Source of the DNA: Diploscapter coronatus | Lineage: Eukaryota > Nematoda > Chromadorea > Rhabditida > Rhabditidae | Length of the DNA stretch: 64,000 bases | Direction: 5' to 3' | Assembly (NCBI GenBank): GCA_964036155.1 | Contig: OZ038422.1 | Location: forward strand, 44,353,201-44,417,200 | Notes under the pieces: generated by a model | Databases searched by the model: none | What the model saw: only the letters and a program-made list of their open reading frames with translations | What the model was told of the DNA's origin: nothing | Shown: positions 37,499 to 50,300 of the stretch, in pieces | Numbering within the stretch: position 1 is the stretch's first letter | Layout: each line of letters begins with the position of its first letter | Position numbers and translations under genes: made by a program

Positions 37499-40400
37499 TC
37501 GGGCCTTCAGTCAAATTAGGAAATTTTAAATTATATAACCCACGGAGACAACGTTTTCATAGAAATTTTTGCATGATCAAATAATTGATCCTTTGAGCTT
37601 CATTTTAACTTTTAAAATTTCAAATCATCTTTCTTTGCATTCATGACTTTGGTAAGTGGACATAATATTTCATGAATGTTTCACTATTCTTTATTGAATT
37701 TTTACCATCGTCATAGAGCAATAAAGCTGAAATAATAATGAGTGAAATAATGAACGCTCCAATTATCAGCATATATTGCTTCAAAGTATAGGCGATTTAA
37801 ATGAGAGCACAATTTCCCCCAACTGAAACCATGATTCAAAAAGTGTTCATTATTTCTGAGCTTTTATGCGAAAAAAGATCGACTTCGGGATGAAAAAGTG
37901 TGCAATTTTCAAGTTGAGCTATTTTCATTTTTGACGAGGCAATGAACTGAAAATTGTCATGTGCTTTAGTAATTTTGAACCAATAAGTATTTAATAAGAA
38001 CCTAAAATTGCACATTTTTATCAGAAGAAGAAGATTTAAAAATAACAAAGATATTTCAGGATTACGACTAGTCACATACAGTATCTTCACATAATTGCAG
38101 AAATGCATCATTTTGTACGACAGTATTACGCAGCTCAATGAAAATTTTGTAATGTGATTTTATTCAAAGTTTCATTTTTATTTGCTCAATGTATGTTGTC
38201 TAGTTTTGTACCCTTTGTCAGTTTCGTTTTTCTGTTTAATTGTCCGTGTGAAATTTCTAAATGTGAAGTCAGATAAAGTCCAGTTGTTAGTGTTTTGTTT
38301 ATCGTGTATTTGCACGTGAAAAAGGTTGGGATTTCCAACTTGGAGGGTATTTCTCATGGTTAGACACCAAGGCAGCAGTTTTCCATTCGTTTTTGTGCCT
38401 ACCAGAACCGAAATTGTCTTTCGACATCAAATAGCAAGTGCAGTGCGAGAATTCGAATTGTATCTGAAATTCGATAAACATAAATATTTTTCTATCCATT
38501 CGCTAGTCTACCTTATTTTCACTCTGATTTACTCGTTTCCGATGCTCTTTCTTCCAACTCGAATATAGACTGACTGTAGCAAAAACTGGAAGAGTACAAT
38601 GAGATTTCCAAGCTGCAAAAAGCCCCAGCTTGTTGAATTTGAATAAACCAAATTTCGAAATTTGTGTGCAAATCGGTAGACAGAGGGGAGGGGATTAGGT
38701 GATTCCATTCTGTTAAACTAAAACTAAAACTTCGACAATAGTTTTGATGATGAAGGACTTCAGCAATTCGTGTCGTCATATTTTTACGTTGATGACGAAA
38801 TTCGAATTTCCCCACTACTAATCTAATCTAGTGCTAAGTTTTTGTTTTGCATAGTTTGCATTATCGAAGCCATTTGTGGGTAGAAAGCCTTGCTAAATTC
38901 AACCGGAACGACGGATTTATTTATGCACTTTTCTGCGTTTTGAGCCGAAAGTTCGAGGCTAATTCGACGACCCAAAATGCATTACCGTTTTTCTCAGATG
39001 AAGCGGCATAAGATTGAATTTTATACAAATTTACTAAACTTGGCGTTTCTATAATTCTTCTTGTCTGGAATTAAGGCGTACAATCTGTGTATGTAATAAA
39101 TTTGAAAACTTTAAGTCGGACTTTTACTTTCAAAAATGAAACAAGTGAATTCAAAGTTAGAGCGTTCTCACTTTGTCTTCTAATTTTTCTTTACAAAATT
39201 TGCATAAATAAAGATGAACAAGAGACGATGGAGAGCATTTCAGAATTGATAATTTGTGCAATTCAATGCCAATTTCAATATTTGTGTCTTTTGTAAGAGA
39301 TAAACATTAGTGCATTATGAATTATTCATAATTTAATCTTTTTCAAAGACTGATTATTGCCTGTTTCATGTTTTGGTGGCAGATTTTCTCCGATTCCCAG
39401 ATGTTTCATTATTCTGCTCAGAATCAGAGATAAGCCACCTCAGATAGATCAAAATAACATACGAAATTAAAGCGTCGCATCTACGCTGAAAAGACGGATT
39501 TAGTTAAGCTTTAATGAGTTAATCCTCTGAGAAAAGATTGAAAAAACCGACAAAAATACGCAAATATCAAGAAATCTGAGATCATTACTGACCAAGCCGA
39601 AATTAGGGGGTAAATTAATAAGTTAGATCTTGTCATGCGGTTAGGATTAGTGAAGTAGAACGTTCTAATCCAGGGGTTCGTCATGGAACGATTATTTATT
39701 AGATTTTCCTTCCAAAGTAAGCCAAGTTTCAGGCTCCACAACAGCACTTGCAGCATCTCGGAAATGACTCGGGGCGGGTGACGAAGAGAAAAATAAATCG
39801 AATCAGGAAAATCGTCTGCCAAAACAGCGAGCAGAATGACAACTTCGCTAAAAATTAGGTAATAATGCCAAATTTATTAGTCTTTAAATCAGTGTACTGC
39901 AACAGATGTGAGAGAATGAAAAGACTGAGAAAAATATCAGATCTGCATCAGAGTTATTTAGCTGAGCGATAATATAGCTTTCATTTTGGAAGGGAAATTT
40001 TATCTTGAAAATCGCTATTTCAAAAGATGAAGTTCCAAATGAAATGAATGACAATGTCATGCATAAGAGGGTAGAGTATTCAGTAAGGTACGTATTCGAC
40101 AGAGACAGTCCGTGAGTATGTATGGGCGAAGTGGAATTCTTTTCGAAGGACATTTTTGTCGGATAAAGCTTTTGGGCCAACCTAGTATTTTCTCGAAATT
40201 ACTCATTTTCCACAGGTCTTATAATACAAAGTCAATGATAAATTCAAAAATATGAGGATTCGAGAAAATATAATCAATTCAATAATAAGTGCTCGCTTTA
40301 TTCGAAAGAAAATGTCATAAAGTTATGAAGTATCAGAAAGAAAATTTGACTCAGTCAAATAAAGTTCGTTTATCTCTGGTTTTTAAATTCTGTCAAGAAT

Positions 40401-42317
40401 ACTGCAGTTTCATGCTAAATTAGTTATATGAATCTAGTTAGAAAAGATGAGAAGCCATGCATTTTTTCGTATACGCGGAACACGTTTTTCGTGTACATAG
40501 AATGATCACGCTGCACATTACGCGCATTGCGTCAAAGTCAGAACTCGCACAAAATTGCGGTAAAATAACTGACATGGAAAACTGAGGCTGAAAATGTGAA
40601 AATGCAGGAATATCCACACATACACTAACTCTTTGACTAGTACTTTACGTGCTATTTTAAAGCTCGAATGGACAAATTTAGAATAGAATAATTTATTTCA
40701 GATTTCATACGTCATACCAACGGTAAAGAAGAAAAAACGAAGAGAATGCAAAAAATAAAACAACTCGAAAAATCACACCAGTATCTATCAGAATGGCATC
40801 GGTGAAACCAAATCAAAAATCAACTCAGAGAAAAACGACGATAATATTCAACTTCAATGAGAAAATAAGTATACGAAAATCTACTCGAATCTTTCAGTTG
40901 GGGATGAAAGAGGGAAGTACCACGAATATCAGGTAGATCAATTTTGTAGTAAATTCACAAATTACAAAATGTTCATACTTTCTCAAAATTTTTTGTAACT
41001 AATACTAATAGTACAAATTAAAGAGTTTCAGAAAATCAGACAGCTCCAAAACGATGAAAATCAAATGAAAGAACGAAAACAACAAACGCCATGTAAATAG
41101 GAAATAGCAAAATGATCCACTAGTTAGAACTGCGATCGAGCATTTCGATCGAATCAATGAAACATTTGCGAGAATTTCGAATTTCGAACAAATCTTCTAG
41201 TTTCATCATCATATCTTCATTTCTATGTTTGAGATAGAAATAAGGGTGAGAGTTTATTCTTCGGAAACTTTAAAGGTGCATGAATCTCATTCCGATTTTT
41301 ATCTCCCGAATAATAGGCTCAAACCGAGATAAGTACCTAACGAAACCCGATTCAATTTTCAAAATTGCATACAGCAAAATTGTTTGTTTGATTGTGAATT
41401 TTTAGTTGAACTTAAAAGCTCATCATTTCGTTATTACATGTAAACTTGCGCACATTAATTAGCTCAATAAATTTTTTTCCTAGCATTGTTCCCTATGTGG
41501 AGGGGTCTGCTACATGGGCTTTATCCCTTCATTTCTTTCTATCTCTCGCGTCCCGCATTTATCATTTCTTTCTTCACGGTGTCAGTGTACCGTGTCTTCG
41601 GTCTTCCGCGGAGCCGTATACCATCCAACTCCAGATTCCATCCTGTCCTTGCAACTTGGTTCGGGTCTTGTTGCAAAGCACTCCACTGCACTATTTCCAC
41701 TTGAGCTATACTGCGATTAGCTCAATAAATAATATTATGATATGAAGTGAGTTGAGATAAGGTCAAATATTCTAGCGATGCCTAATAATAATAGATCATC
41801 AAGAGTAGTCAAAATAGACTAAATAATAGTCATAATTTTCGAAAAATCATGAACCCATAACATGTTCCTGAAAGTCGAAACTTCGATAAAAAGCTCGTTG
41901 GGAAGAAAAAAGTCTAGAAAAGCGTAACGAACTTTGCCTTATATACAGAAAATGGTAAGCATAACCTCGACTAACTAAATATAATTGTAGCAGGTGGAAA
42001 AACAGCTGATTTCTGCCAAATAAGTACAAGTACGAATTTGATATCAAAGACTAGATTATGGCACTGAAACTGAAGGATGGAAAGGGAGAAAGTCTAAGAT
42101 ACATATTGCACTAATCGCTAGGGTTAGAAGTGAGGATATGGATGTGTATCATATAAGAAAGAAATAGCCTCATTCTGTATGAGATCCATCATCGACGGGA
42201 ATGATATGCAAGTGAACCGAAGGCAGTGCTGATAAAATTGAAGTAACCAGAAGAAAGTTGGCAAGTAGGTAGAATAGTTCAGTAGTCAGTTACCGCTGAA
42301 AATCGAACAATAACATT
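37499..42317. other. Intergenic region between troponin T and zig-3 (convergent)
   Basis: The troponin T 3' end (stop candidates 37498 and 38071; AATAAA at 37720) is followed by AT-rich sequence with no supported gene. The only recognisable item is the retroelement remnant at 41479-41670. Short frames such as 37836-38138 and 39511-39822 on - lack family resemblance and splice context. Confidence 0.45.
41479..41670 (-). mobile_element. Decayed 3' end of an RTE-type non-LTR retrotransposon
   Basis: Read on the - strand, the translation contains GWNLELDGIRLRGRPKTRYT followed by DTVKKEMINAGRER. This matches the characteristic C-terminal tail of RTE/BovB-like reverse-transcriptase proteins (G.R.RGRPK.RW.D.vk.D). 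After a stop, a shifted frame gives AHVADPST, then another stop, then GTMLG, the usual end of that tail. Stops and frameshift show it is dead. Only the last 60 or so codons are recognisable; no RT core is present nearby. Confidence 0.75.
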
Positions 42318-44087
42318 TCATTTCTCGGCCCAAAATACTCCCACCCTCTTTCGTTTTGCCTCTTCTTCATCGTCGGGAGCAGCAGCGTAGAAGAACGTCT
42401 CCGTTCTGCTTTCACCAGATTCATTTGCAACGACGCACGTGAAAACGCCAGTGTCCCTGTCGAAATCTGCACCCCGAATCATCAGATCGCCATTGGGCAG
42501 AATCTAAATACGTCCATTTTAGTGTCTTCCAATTCGATATTTCAATTGTTCCAATTATTCGATTATTCGATTATTCGCTGCTTGGCCTCTCGCTGCGTGA
42601 GTGGGAGAATCTATTTGGGGGGTGAGTAAGACAGGGAAACAGACAGACTAGAATGATGCGTGATGCAGCGAAAGGTCGCTTAAAATAATTAGAAATTGCG
42701 ACATTATCTTCTCTACTTTAGAAGCCCTCTGGTCAGAAAGGGCAACGAGCCGTGTCTTCTGCCTTCAGCTTTTTGAGTCATCCTCCAGAGTGACTTCGGG
42801 TTGACCCCGCAAATGTTAATTATCCACTTGAGCGCCCCGCGTTCCTCGTACTAATTAAATTTATCATAGCCGAAAATGCGAGGGGCGCGCAAAAAATACA
42901 TCCGAAGATACTAAAACCTAACATTAGGAGCGGCGAGCGATGAAGATGTGCAGTCATTTTTGAAAAGTTTATCGTCCATTTTCATTTTGGATGCTGATAT
43001 AAGTGAACGTTAATTTGGAAGGGCGAGCAGTGAACTTTGCAGGGAAATATCGAACATCAAAGAAAATAGATGGAGCAGAGGAAGGAAAGATATTGCCTTG
43101 GCAGAATCGTTAGGATCATAGAGCTTGGAGACGCAAAGTACTGCATTTTTAATTTATGATGTGTTCAAAAGTGCAAAAATGATGTACAAATATAAGCGGG
43201 TGAGATGAAATTATTCCCTACTTCTATATTTAGCCCAACTCTACCTCATAAGCCTCGTTGTTGTTGATCTTCTCCATGTCGCGGTTGAACCAGATCACAG
43301 AGGCCTCCTTGTCCGTGTGCCTGCACATCAGCTGCACTGAATTGCCGATGTTCTCGAACCGAGACTCGGTGTGTTCCGTCACGTAAGGAGCTGGCTTTGC
43401 CTCTATTGGACATTCGACGGCATTACCTTCTGAATTAAAGACCTTACTCTTTCGGCAAAAAATAAAGATTTTCAACTTACCGACTTCAACTTTGATAGTC
43501 TTCTGAATCTTTTTGTATCCATTGATAGCAATGCAGGTGTAAGTAGCTGCCTTGGATGCATCAATGCAAGGAATCCTCAGAGTGGAAACGGTTATGCCCG
43601 ACTGTATAGTGCCCTTTCCGACATTCCTCAGTTTCTCGTAAATCGTCGTTTCACCTGAACCGCCAACTCGCTTTCCATCTTTCAGCCTTCAAAATTTGCA
43701 CCATTAAAACCAATTATGACTTTTTGCAGATTACCAGAAGAAAATGGGCGGTGGAACTCCGAAGGCTTTACACTGCAGTTCTATTGTCTCTCCAGCTTTA
43801 GCTATAACGGGTTCAGATGAATTAACAAATCGTAATTCAACAGGCTCAATAAGTTGCACTGAAATAGAAAAAAATTGTGTTAATTTTACCGTATATTTTT
43901 CAAGAAAAACTCACTTTTATCAACTTCTTTACTCAATTCTCGACTTAATGACCAAATACCTCGATGAATGCGCTAAAATTATTCATCAGATCAGAAAATG
44001 ATAGCTAAAAAATACCTTATGACATCGTACTGTAGTGACACTGTAGAATATGAATATGGCTGATAATATCGTCGATAAATAATTCAT
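42318..44087 (-). CDS. zig-3: Secreted two-Ig-domain protein of the ZIG-2/3/4 group
   Basis: ZIG proteins are secreted two-immunoglobulin-domain proteins; in C. elegans ZIG-3 and ZIG-4 keep ventral-cord axons in place after development. Six exons give 276 residues: 44087-44016, 43972-43915, 43858-43735, 43686-43481, 43429-43245 and 42503-42318. The first exon encodes a clear signal peptide (MNYLSTILSAIFIFYSVTTV). Ig domain 1 has Cys73/Cys136 and Trp85 (GETIELQC, FFW, ATYTC). Ig domain 2 has Cys189/Cys238 and Trp200 (VQLMC, VIWFN, GVFTC) and the ZIG-like AYEILPNGDL. Further cysteines are at 125 and 160. The protein ends in an unusual charged tail after FFY (PDDEEEAKRKRVGVFWAEK). The last intron (42504-43244) is GC-rich in part. 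Paralogue choice rests on the C. elegans neighbourhood with dct-1 and tnt-3; zig-2 or zig-4 is possible. Confidence 0.9.
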
Positions 44088-44269
44088 GGCTCAGGATAAT
44101 CGGTTAGTATTCGTCGAATACTGTAAATCACTTCAATTCGATGAAAAGAACGGCAGCGAAAATATGGAGCTTCGAATATGCAAATTTAAAGCAAAGACTG
44201 CCACAGATAGTGATTGTGAGTGAATAGTGAGATGTGCGAACTGGCTGCGTATTTTATATGACTGAATTC

Positions 44270-44350
44270 TGAGTGCCTCAGCAGAGCAGCCCACCCCGAG
44301 GGGAAGGAGGCGGGCCCAAGGGAAGGGGCGGGACTGAAGGAGCAGCTTCC
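44270..44350 (-). promoter_or_regulatory. GC-box-rich upstream element of zig-3
   Basis: About 190-260 bases upstream of the zig-3 ATG the sequence changes abruptly from AT-rich to GC-rich. It has GGAGGCGGGCCC and AAGGGGCGGGAC, both matching Sp1/KLF GC-box form. It is the densest GC patch near any gene start here. Its regulatory role is inferred from position and motif only. Confidence 0.35.
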
Positions 44351-47300
44351 AATAGAGGAAAGGGGGAGCCGACTCAAGAATAGACAAAAAAAAGGAGCAG
44401 GCCTAGGCTGGAGGATTTGATAAGGATTGATAAGGATGATAAAGGAATGTATTTTGGATCTTTTGGTAAATCGCGGACTATCATTAGCGCCTTCTCTTCT
44501 ACCATAGACAATCCCCTCTGTTTAGATTGGTGATCCTCTCTGAGTCTCCCCCTAATACTCTTCAAACTCCTCCCGATTCTTATCAATTACGTCAAAATTT
44601 ACGCTAGGAGTAAGGTTTAGCGCAGCTTTGTTGATTTCAAAAATCCAAAGAAGACGACATTTGAAGATTCGGAGAAAATGTTGCAGCGAAAAAATTAGCA
44701 CATCATCGGATCAAAAGTGGAGGTTTTCGGATCCTCTGATGTCTGAATTTGAGATGGAATGAAATTTGATCTGATCAGAAATAGTGGAACTTATCTAAAA
44801 AAAATCAATTCCATAAACTTAAATTTTAGGACAACTCGGAAAAGGACCCCAAACCCAATGAATAAGGACTCAAATTTCCCCTACCAGCCCTATATCCCAA
44901 TGGTAAAACTATTTAAACTGGGGTACTTTTCTGATTTACCAACTCGGTCCAGCTTCGTGAATTCAAAATAGAAGCAGAGTTTTAAGAGTCCTTAAATTTT
45001 TGAAAGAAAAATATTTTAGGTAATTGAAACCGAGGTTAAATATTGTCCTACTTCACATACTCCTCGATCTGATCACAAAAACACTGTTTGACTAGTTCAG
45101 AGTCTGAACAGAGATGCAAAGCAAATAAATTTAGTTACTTGCAGCTCAAGGAGCGGTCATCAGACAACACGACATTTGTGTCTAGTTTAAAATTAATTTT
45201 TCGATACTATCTTTGAAAAGCCAAGTTTTTAGAAATGCACTGTAAAGTTTTACGCAGATTAATGTATGAATTTTGACGAAATGGTACTTTCGCATGAGAG
45301 AATTTTACATCAGACTTTTTTTAGAAAGTAAGTCAAGTGAAGTGAACGCATCTAGACTATGTCTTTCTAATTCTTTTAAAACCAGCATTTATTAGTTTCA
45401 ATTCTATTAGAATTTGAAAAAAAAGGAATCCAGAATACGATATTTCGAAAATCGAGAATAGAATTTAATTTTGGCAATGATTTGAGAACGAAAAGGAGTT
45501 AATTTTTTCTCAAAGCAGAATCTGAATTCTACGTAATTTCTAGTCGAAATCGAATTCAGTTGCTCATGAAAACCTTTGGTTATTTTTGTAGTCGATTTCG
45601 AACATCGGTAGACACTTTCGTTTATTTTTATAAAAAATATCCAGCAGCAAGAATAAAAACTTCAATAAAACAATTTTATGCCATTTTCGAAAATACACTG
45701 TGATTTGGCGCGTCTTGATCTATCCCCTATCCTCAAGCACATTTGCCTCTCTACAAATGGTCATTTATGATGTGTTGCACGTTATAGCCTTGCTCACTAA
45801 AGGATTGCCTAAACCACCTCGGCAGATGGCACATTTACAATCCGCCACCATTCGAATGCGGACAAAAAGCGTTCCCGCTTGGACAAACCAATCAAATTGC
45901 GCAATGCGGGCATTCCTGAGGTCACTCTCAAAGGGGACAATGCATGACGTAGGCTTGGTCACCATTTCGAAATTAAATTAGAAGCGAAAAAGAAATAATA
46001 AAAGAAGAAAATAGAAAAGTACTACTAAAACATAAATAGATAAACTAGAATGGAAGCTGGAACGTGCGAAAAGTAAGAAGGATGAAAACTCGCAGGACTA
46101 CCTGACTTTTGCATTGCATCAGTCAATTCGAGATCTCCCGAGGGGAGAGTTTCGAAATGTTTGTTCACTAACCTCGATCTTCGAAGGATAAGTACACGAA
46201 TCGATGATTCATCACGTTATTCCCTTCTCCTTCTCCTTCTCCTTTAGTGGTGGTCAGGCAGGTTTGTGTGTGAACTCAAATAGAGGCAAGAGGGGAAGGC
46301 CAAGTTGCAATTGCGCAATACTGCGAAACACGAAAGGTTAACCCCGCGTGCCTACAAGGCACGAGCCACAACCGAGCTGTGGGACACTTATGTTTGTCTT
46401 TGATGACCACGAGAAAGCTCAGGTCAAATCAGGGACAATGAGCTACAATGAAAAGAATTGCAAGAAAACGAGAAAGTGATGCAATTCTTGTTCAAATTTC
46501 CGAGAGACATTCAAAGATGATGCAAAAACGAGTCTTTCTTTCTCTCTTCGTATCAAATTTGCAGAGTGTACGACAATTCCGCTATCTAGAATTTTCGTTG
46601 CTTTTCTGCCAGCGCATTTGTCCGCTGACTTTAAATTGTTACTGTATTTGGAGTTCAGGTGTCGACTATTGTTCTAAACAAATGCACAAAGGTCGGTCGA
46701 TTTGTTGATTTGCCGTCTGATTATAAGCAAAAATTGCAGAATTGAGAAAATTTTAGCTAAAAAGGGAAATAAAAAATTGTTGAATTTTGCAAATGATGGT
46801 GGTATTGATCCTGCTGGTGAATTTGACGATCTATCTGGATTTGACGAAATGAATAATAACTGATAGGAGAAGAAAGTATTCTGTCATTAGATCATTTCCA
46901 AACTGTCGGTGAATTATACAAAAATCCGAAATTTAAAGATTCGAAAAATTTTCGATATCGAATTTTGAACCCAAATCAAAATCAGATCAGATGATTATTT
47001 AGCCATGCTTTTGTCTTCTAATTATAATTTATTCTCGCATCATTTTGCTATGTCTGGAAGCGTGACTCTGACGCTTTGTGTAATTTACCCGCAATACAAA
47101 AATATCAATCTAGGCTTATGTGGGAGAAATTGCAAAGCATCAAAAAAGAATGAGAAGAGGCAAAGATGATCATCTCTTGACTCAGAGGAATCACAGACTG
47201 AAGCGGTGAATGAGCAGGATGCAGCCGAATTGTTGATGCTTACAAATTTAGAGAGCAGAAAGGATTCAGATGATCAACGATGTCTGTCAAAATACGACAT

Positions 47301-50300
47301 CATAGAAGGTGGATTTGAGGATTATTGCTTAAATCTGGTTGATCCGCTGCTAACGTGCAAATTAATAAATAATCTATGGTTTTGAGTTACTTGTTCTACA
47401 GCGTTGAAGGATTGGCAAGCAGAAAAAATCTTGTTTGAAATTTAATTTATTATTTTTATCCTTATTCTAAATTCGAAGTTTCGATTTCAATATTTCTTTT
47501 CGAAGTAAAAATTTCGTCTGGCATTGTTGTACGTTTTAAAGTCATTGTCTTGTAAACTCAGTGATTTGTAACTTCCTTCTTGATGCTGATTTGAATTTGT
47601 ACTTTATACTGATTGGATTGATTTAACCGTCAAAAGTTGCCATATTCTGCCAAATAGGTTCTGCTTTACAAAAAAAATGCAAGTACCCTAACATCCACAG
47701 AAACTTTTACTTCCTTCGAGCTTCTCTGCGCTTTTTTTTTCTTTTTTAAATCTCACATAACCTACTAAAAAGGACGAAAATTCAACTCGCTATCCATTAC
47801 ACCACACTGAATGAGGAGAGATTTTGAGAGGCTCGAAAAAAGTAAACGTTTCTGGGAATTCTGGGAAAGCTTCTATATTGTTAGGAATTCTCGGAATAAA
47901 GTTTTAGGTTGCTTTGACGATCAACTCAATTATATTGAAGTGGTATACGAAATGCTTTTTCATTCGTGTTCAATCTTTGTAACCTTATAATAATTCCATA
48001 CTGTGTATTGCGTCGGCCTTTCTGTGTGGTGAAATTAATAGAATTTCTAAAATGTCGATCTAATTACCGGACGTGAGTCTGCGAACAGCTGCTTGGAGAC
48101 AAGACTGTCTGGGCACAACGTTGTAAAAGTCGTTCTTAGAATTTTCGTTTTATCTTCGAAGATAAAATTAAGTAAAGTTGGTTTGGTAGGCATGTTATAA
48201 AATTGGAAAAAAAATTTGAAATAAAATAAAGTTCAAATGAACTTTTGCCACGTCCAAAAATGCTTTTAAAACAAATCTATCAACATCATGATGATTTCAT
48301 AGGACAATTTTCCTGAAAGTTCATAAATATGTAATTTCTTAAGAATAATGTTCTAAACCAAAGTGCAAGATTATCAAACCCGGATTTGTGAGTCCGTATG
48401 TAAATGTGAGCCAAGATTTTAGCTCACATAAAAAGCAGCTAATCCGATGATTTGATTTGGTTTCGTATGCCGTGTTTCGATGAAAGCTTTCGAAATTCGA
48501 CGTTTTTCTCTAACAAATAAAATATTACACCATTTGAAAGGCCGAATTTTAAAATGCCCACCAACTAAACTGAAGTTTTTCATAATTAGAAAATTCGTCG
48601 CCTATTCATAAGAACCTAGTGCATCGGGTTTGGACAAATAAATAATTTTATGGAAGATGATAGCTAAACAAAAGTTTTGGATTCTGTCAACAAATAACGA
48701 ATCTGCTCTCGGTTTTTTTTTTCGATTTGCCTATAAATTTGAGAGGGCGTGTTTGCTTCTCTGAAAGTGTTATTGCATTCCACGAAATTCGGAAAAATTT
48801 ATGCGAAAAAAATGCGAACAGAATCTCGTGGTAGTCAATTTTTCATAAGAGTTTATTGCAATGAGCAGTGTTTGAGCGCTACAAGGTGCATAATTTATCC
48901 AAACTTGGCAAATTTCGATACATTATGCATGCCTTTGCTTATTTTATCCCAAAAATCATGAGACACCTCAAAATAACTAACTCGTTGGGTATTTTTGACA
49001 ATGACAAAACTAAAAAAATACTGGGAATGAGTTATCACGAGTATCAAATTATTTTGGGAAATTCTGGCTAAGCACCGAAATCCAATCCTATGATCATCTT
49101 AACCAAGTGGTAAATAAATAGTGGATATTTATTGGAAAATTAGCTTTATTCGTACCACCGAAATGTGGCCAAATAGCAAACAAAAACAATCGTCAATGTT
49201 CCTTTCAGGCCTGGCACCTGAACACCTCAAAAATGAGAAGGTTCACTTGCAAAACAACTATTTCGAAGCCATCCCACAACATAATAAGACTGGAAAGAGG
49301 AACCAACTGTGTTTTGTGTGGGCAAATCCGGGAAATAGATGAAATTTTCATTGTTTTTCTCAAAAAATCCTTCTAATTACTTGAATAATTTAGCATTTTT
49401 CAGAATTGAAATTCCGAACACCACTGAGTTGCAGTTCATAAAATTTGTAAAATATTGTTAGTCTGATTAAAAACGTCTTTTCTTCTGGGGTAGAGTGAAA
49501 TCTAAGATATTCCGAGCAATTTGTATGTTTGTGAAGTTGAAATTGATTTTAAAAAAATCTTAAAGTTCATGAATGATATATTTGAAGTTGAGTTTCCAAT
49601 TTTACAACTTTCAAAATGACAGGAAATATCACTACTAAAATTCAACTCAGATTCTTGCAGTTATTTTAATCGCAAAATGAATTCGTCTAAATTCGGCGCT
49701 TTTCATTTTGCGGCGAATCTTCGAAGAGTTTCTGGGTTCGTTTGATCCCTTTGTCTCTGACGCGATTTACACGCAAAAAAAATTTTCAGCAGAAAGGCAG
49801 TTTTCTGACAAAAGGACTTGATATAATGCAGAGATCGACAGAGAGCGGATCAGCAGAAAAATGCTGGATAAAATCAAACGGATTTGAGGATTGCGAATAT
49901 TTGCATTGTGCAGGAAAAATTAAGATAAAACGAGATTATTCAATTTGGTAGGCAAAGATAAATTGATAATGTAACGATAAAACGGCTGAGCTGGAGAGAT
50001 AATGCCAAATTCGGCGGATAAGAAATCGAAAAAGGAAATAAACCGGGAATTTGGCGATTATTTTCGTGATTGCAGCTGGTATCTGAGAGCTGATAACGCA
50101 GGCAAATGCAATTCAGAAGATATCAGCACAGTGTACAAACGAGCAGCAAGTTTGTCAGATCTCTAATTCACATCAAGTTGAATTCCGACACAAATGGAAA
50201 ATATTTGCGCGAGTAAATATGAAGATTATAAAAATAGAAAGGTGTCATCAGATTAATAAAAGTGGTGCCAGATTAATTGTTGAAAGAAAAGTCTTTTACG

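Noticed and set aside
41446..41745. 99-codon + strand frame
   Set aside because: Antisense of the RTE LINE remnant, which explains the sequence better.
45765..45981. Open frames on both strands in a GC-richer patch
   Set aside because: The two strands compete, neither resembles a protein family, and there are no flanking exons.
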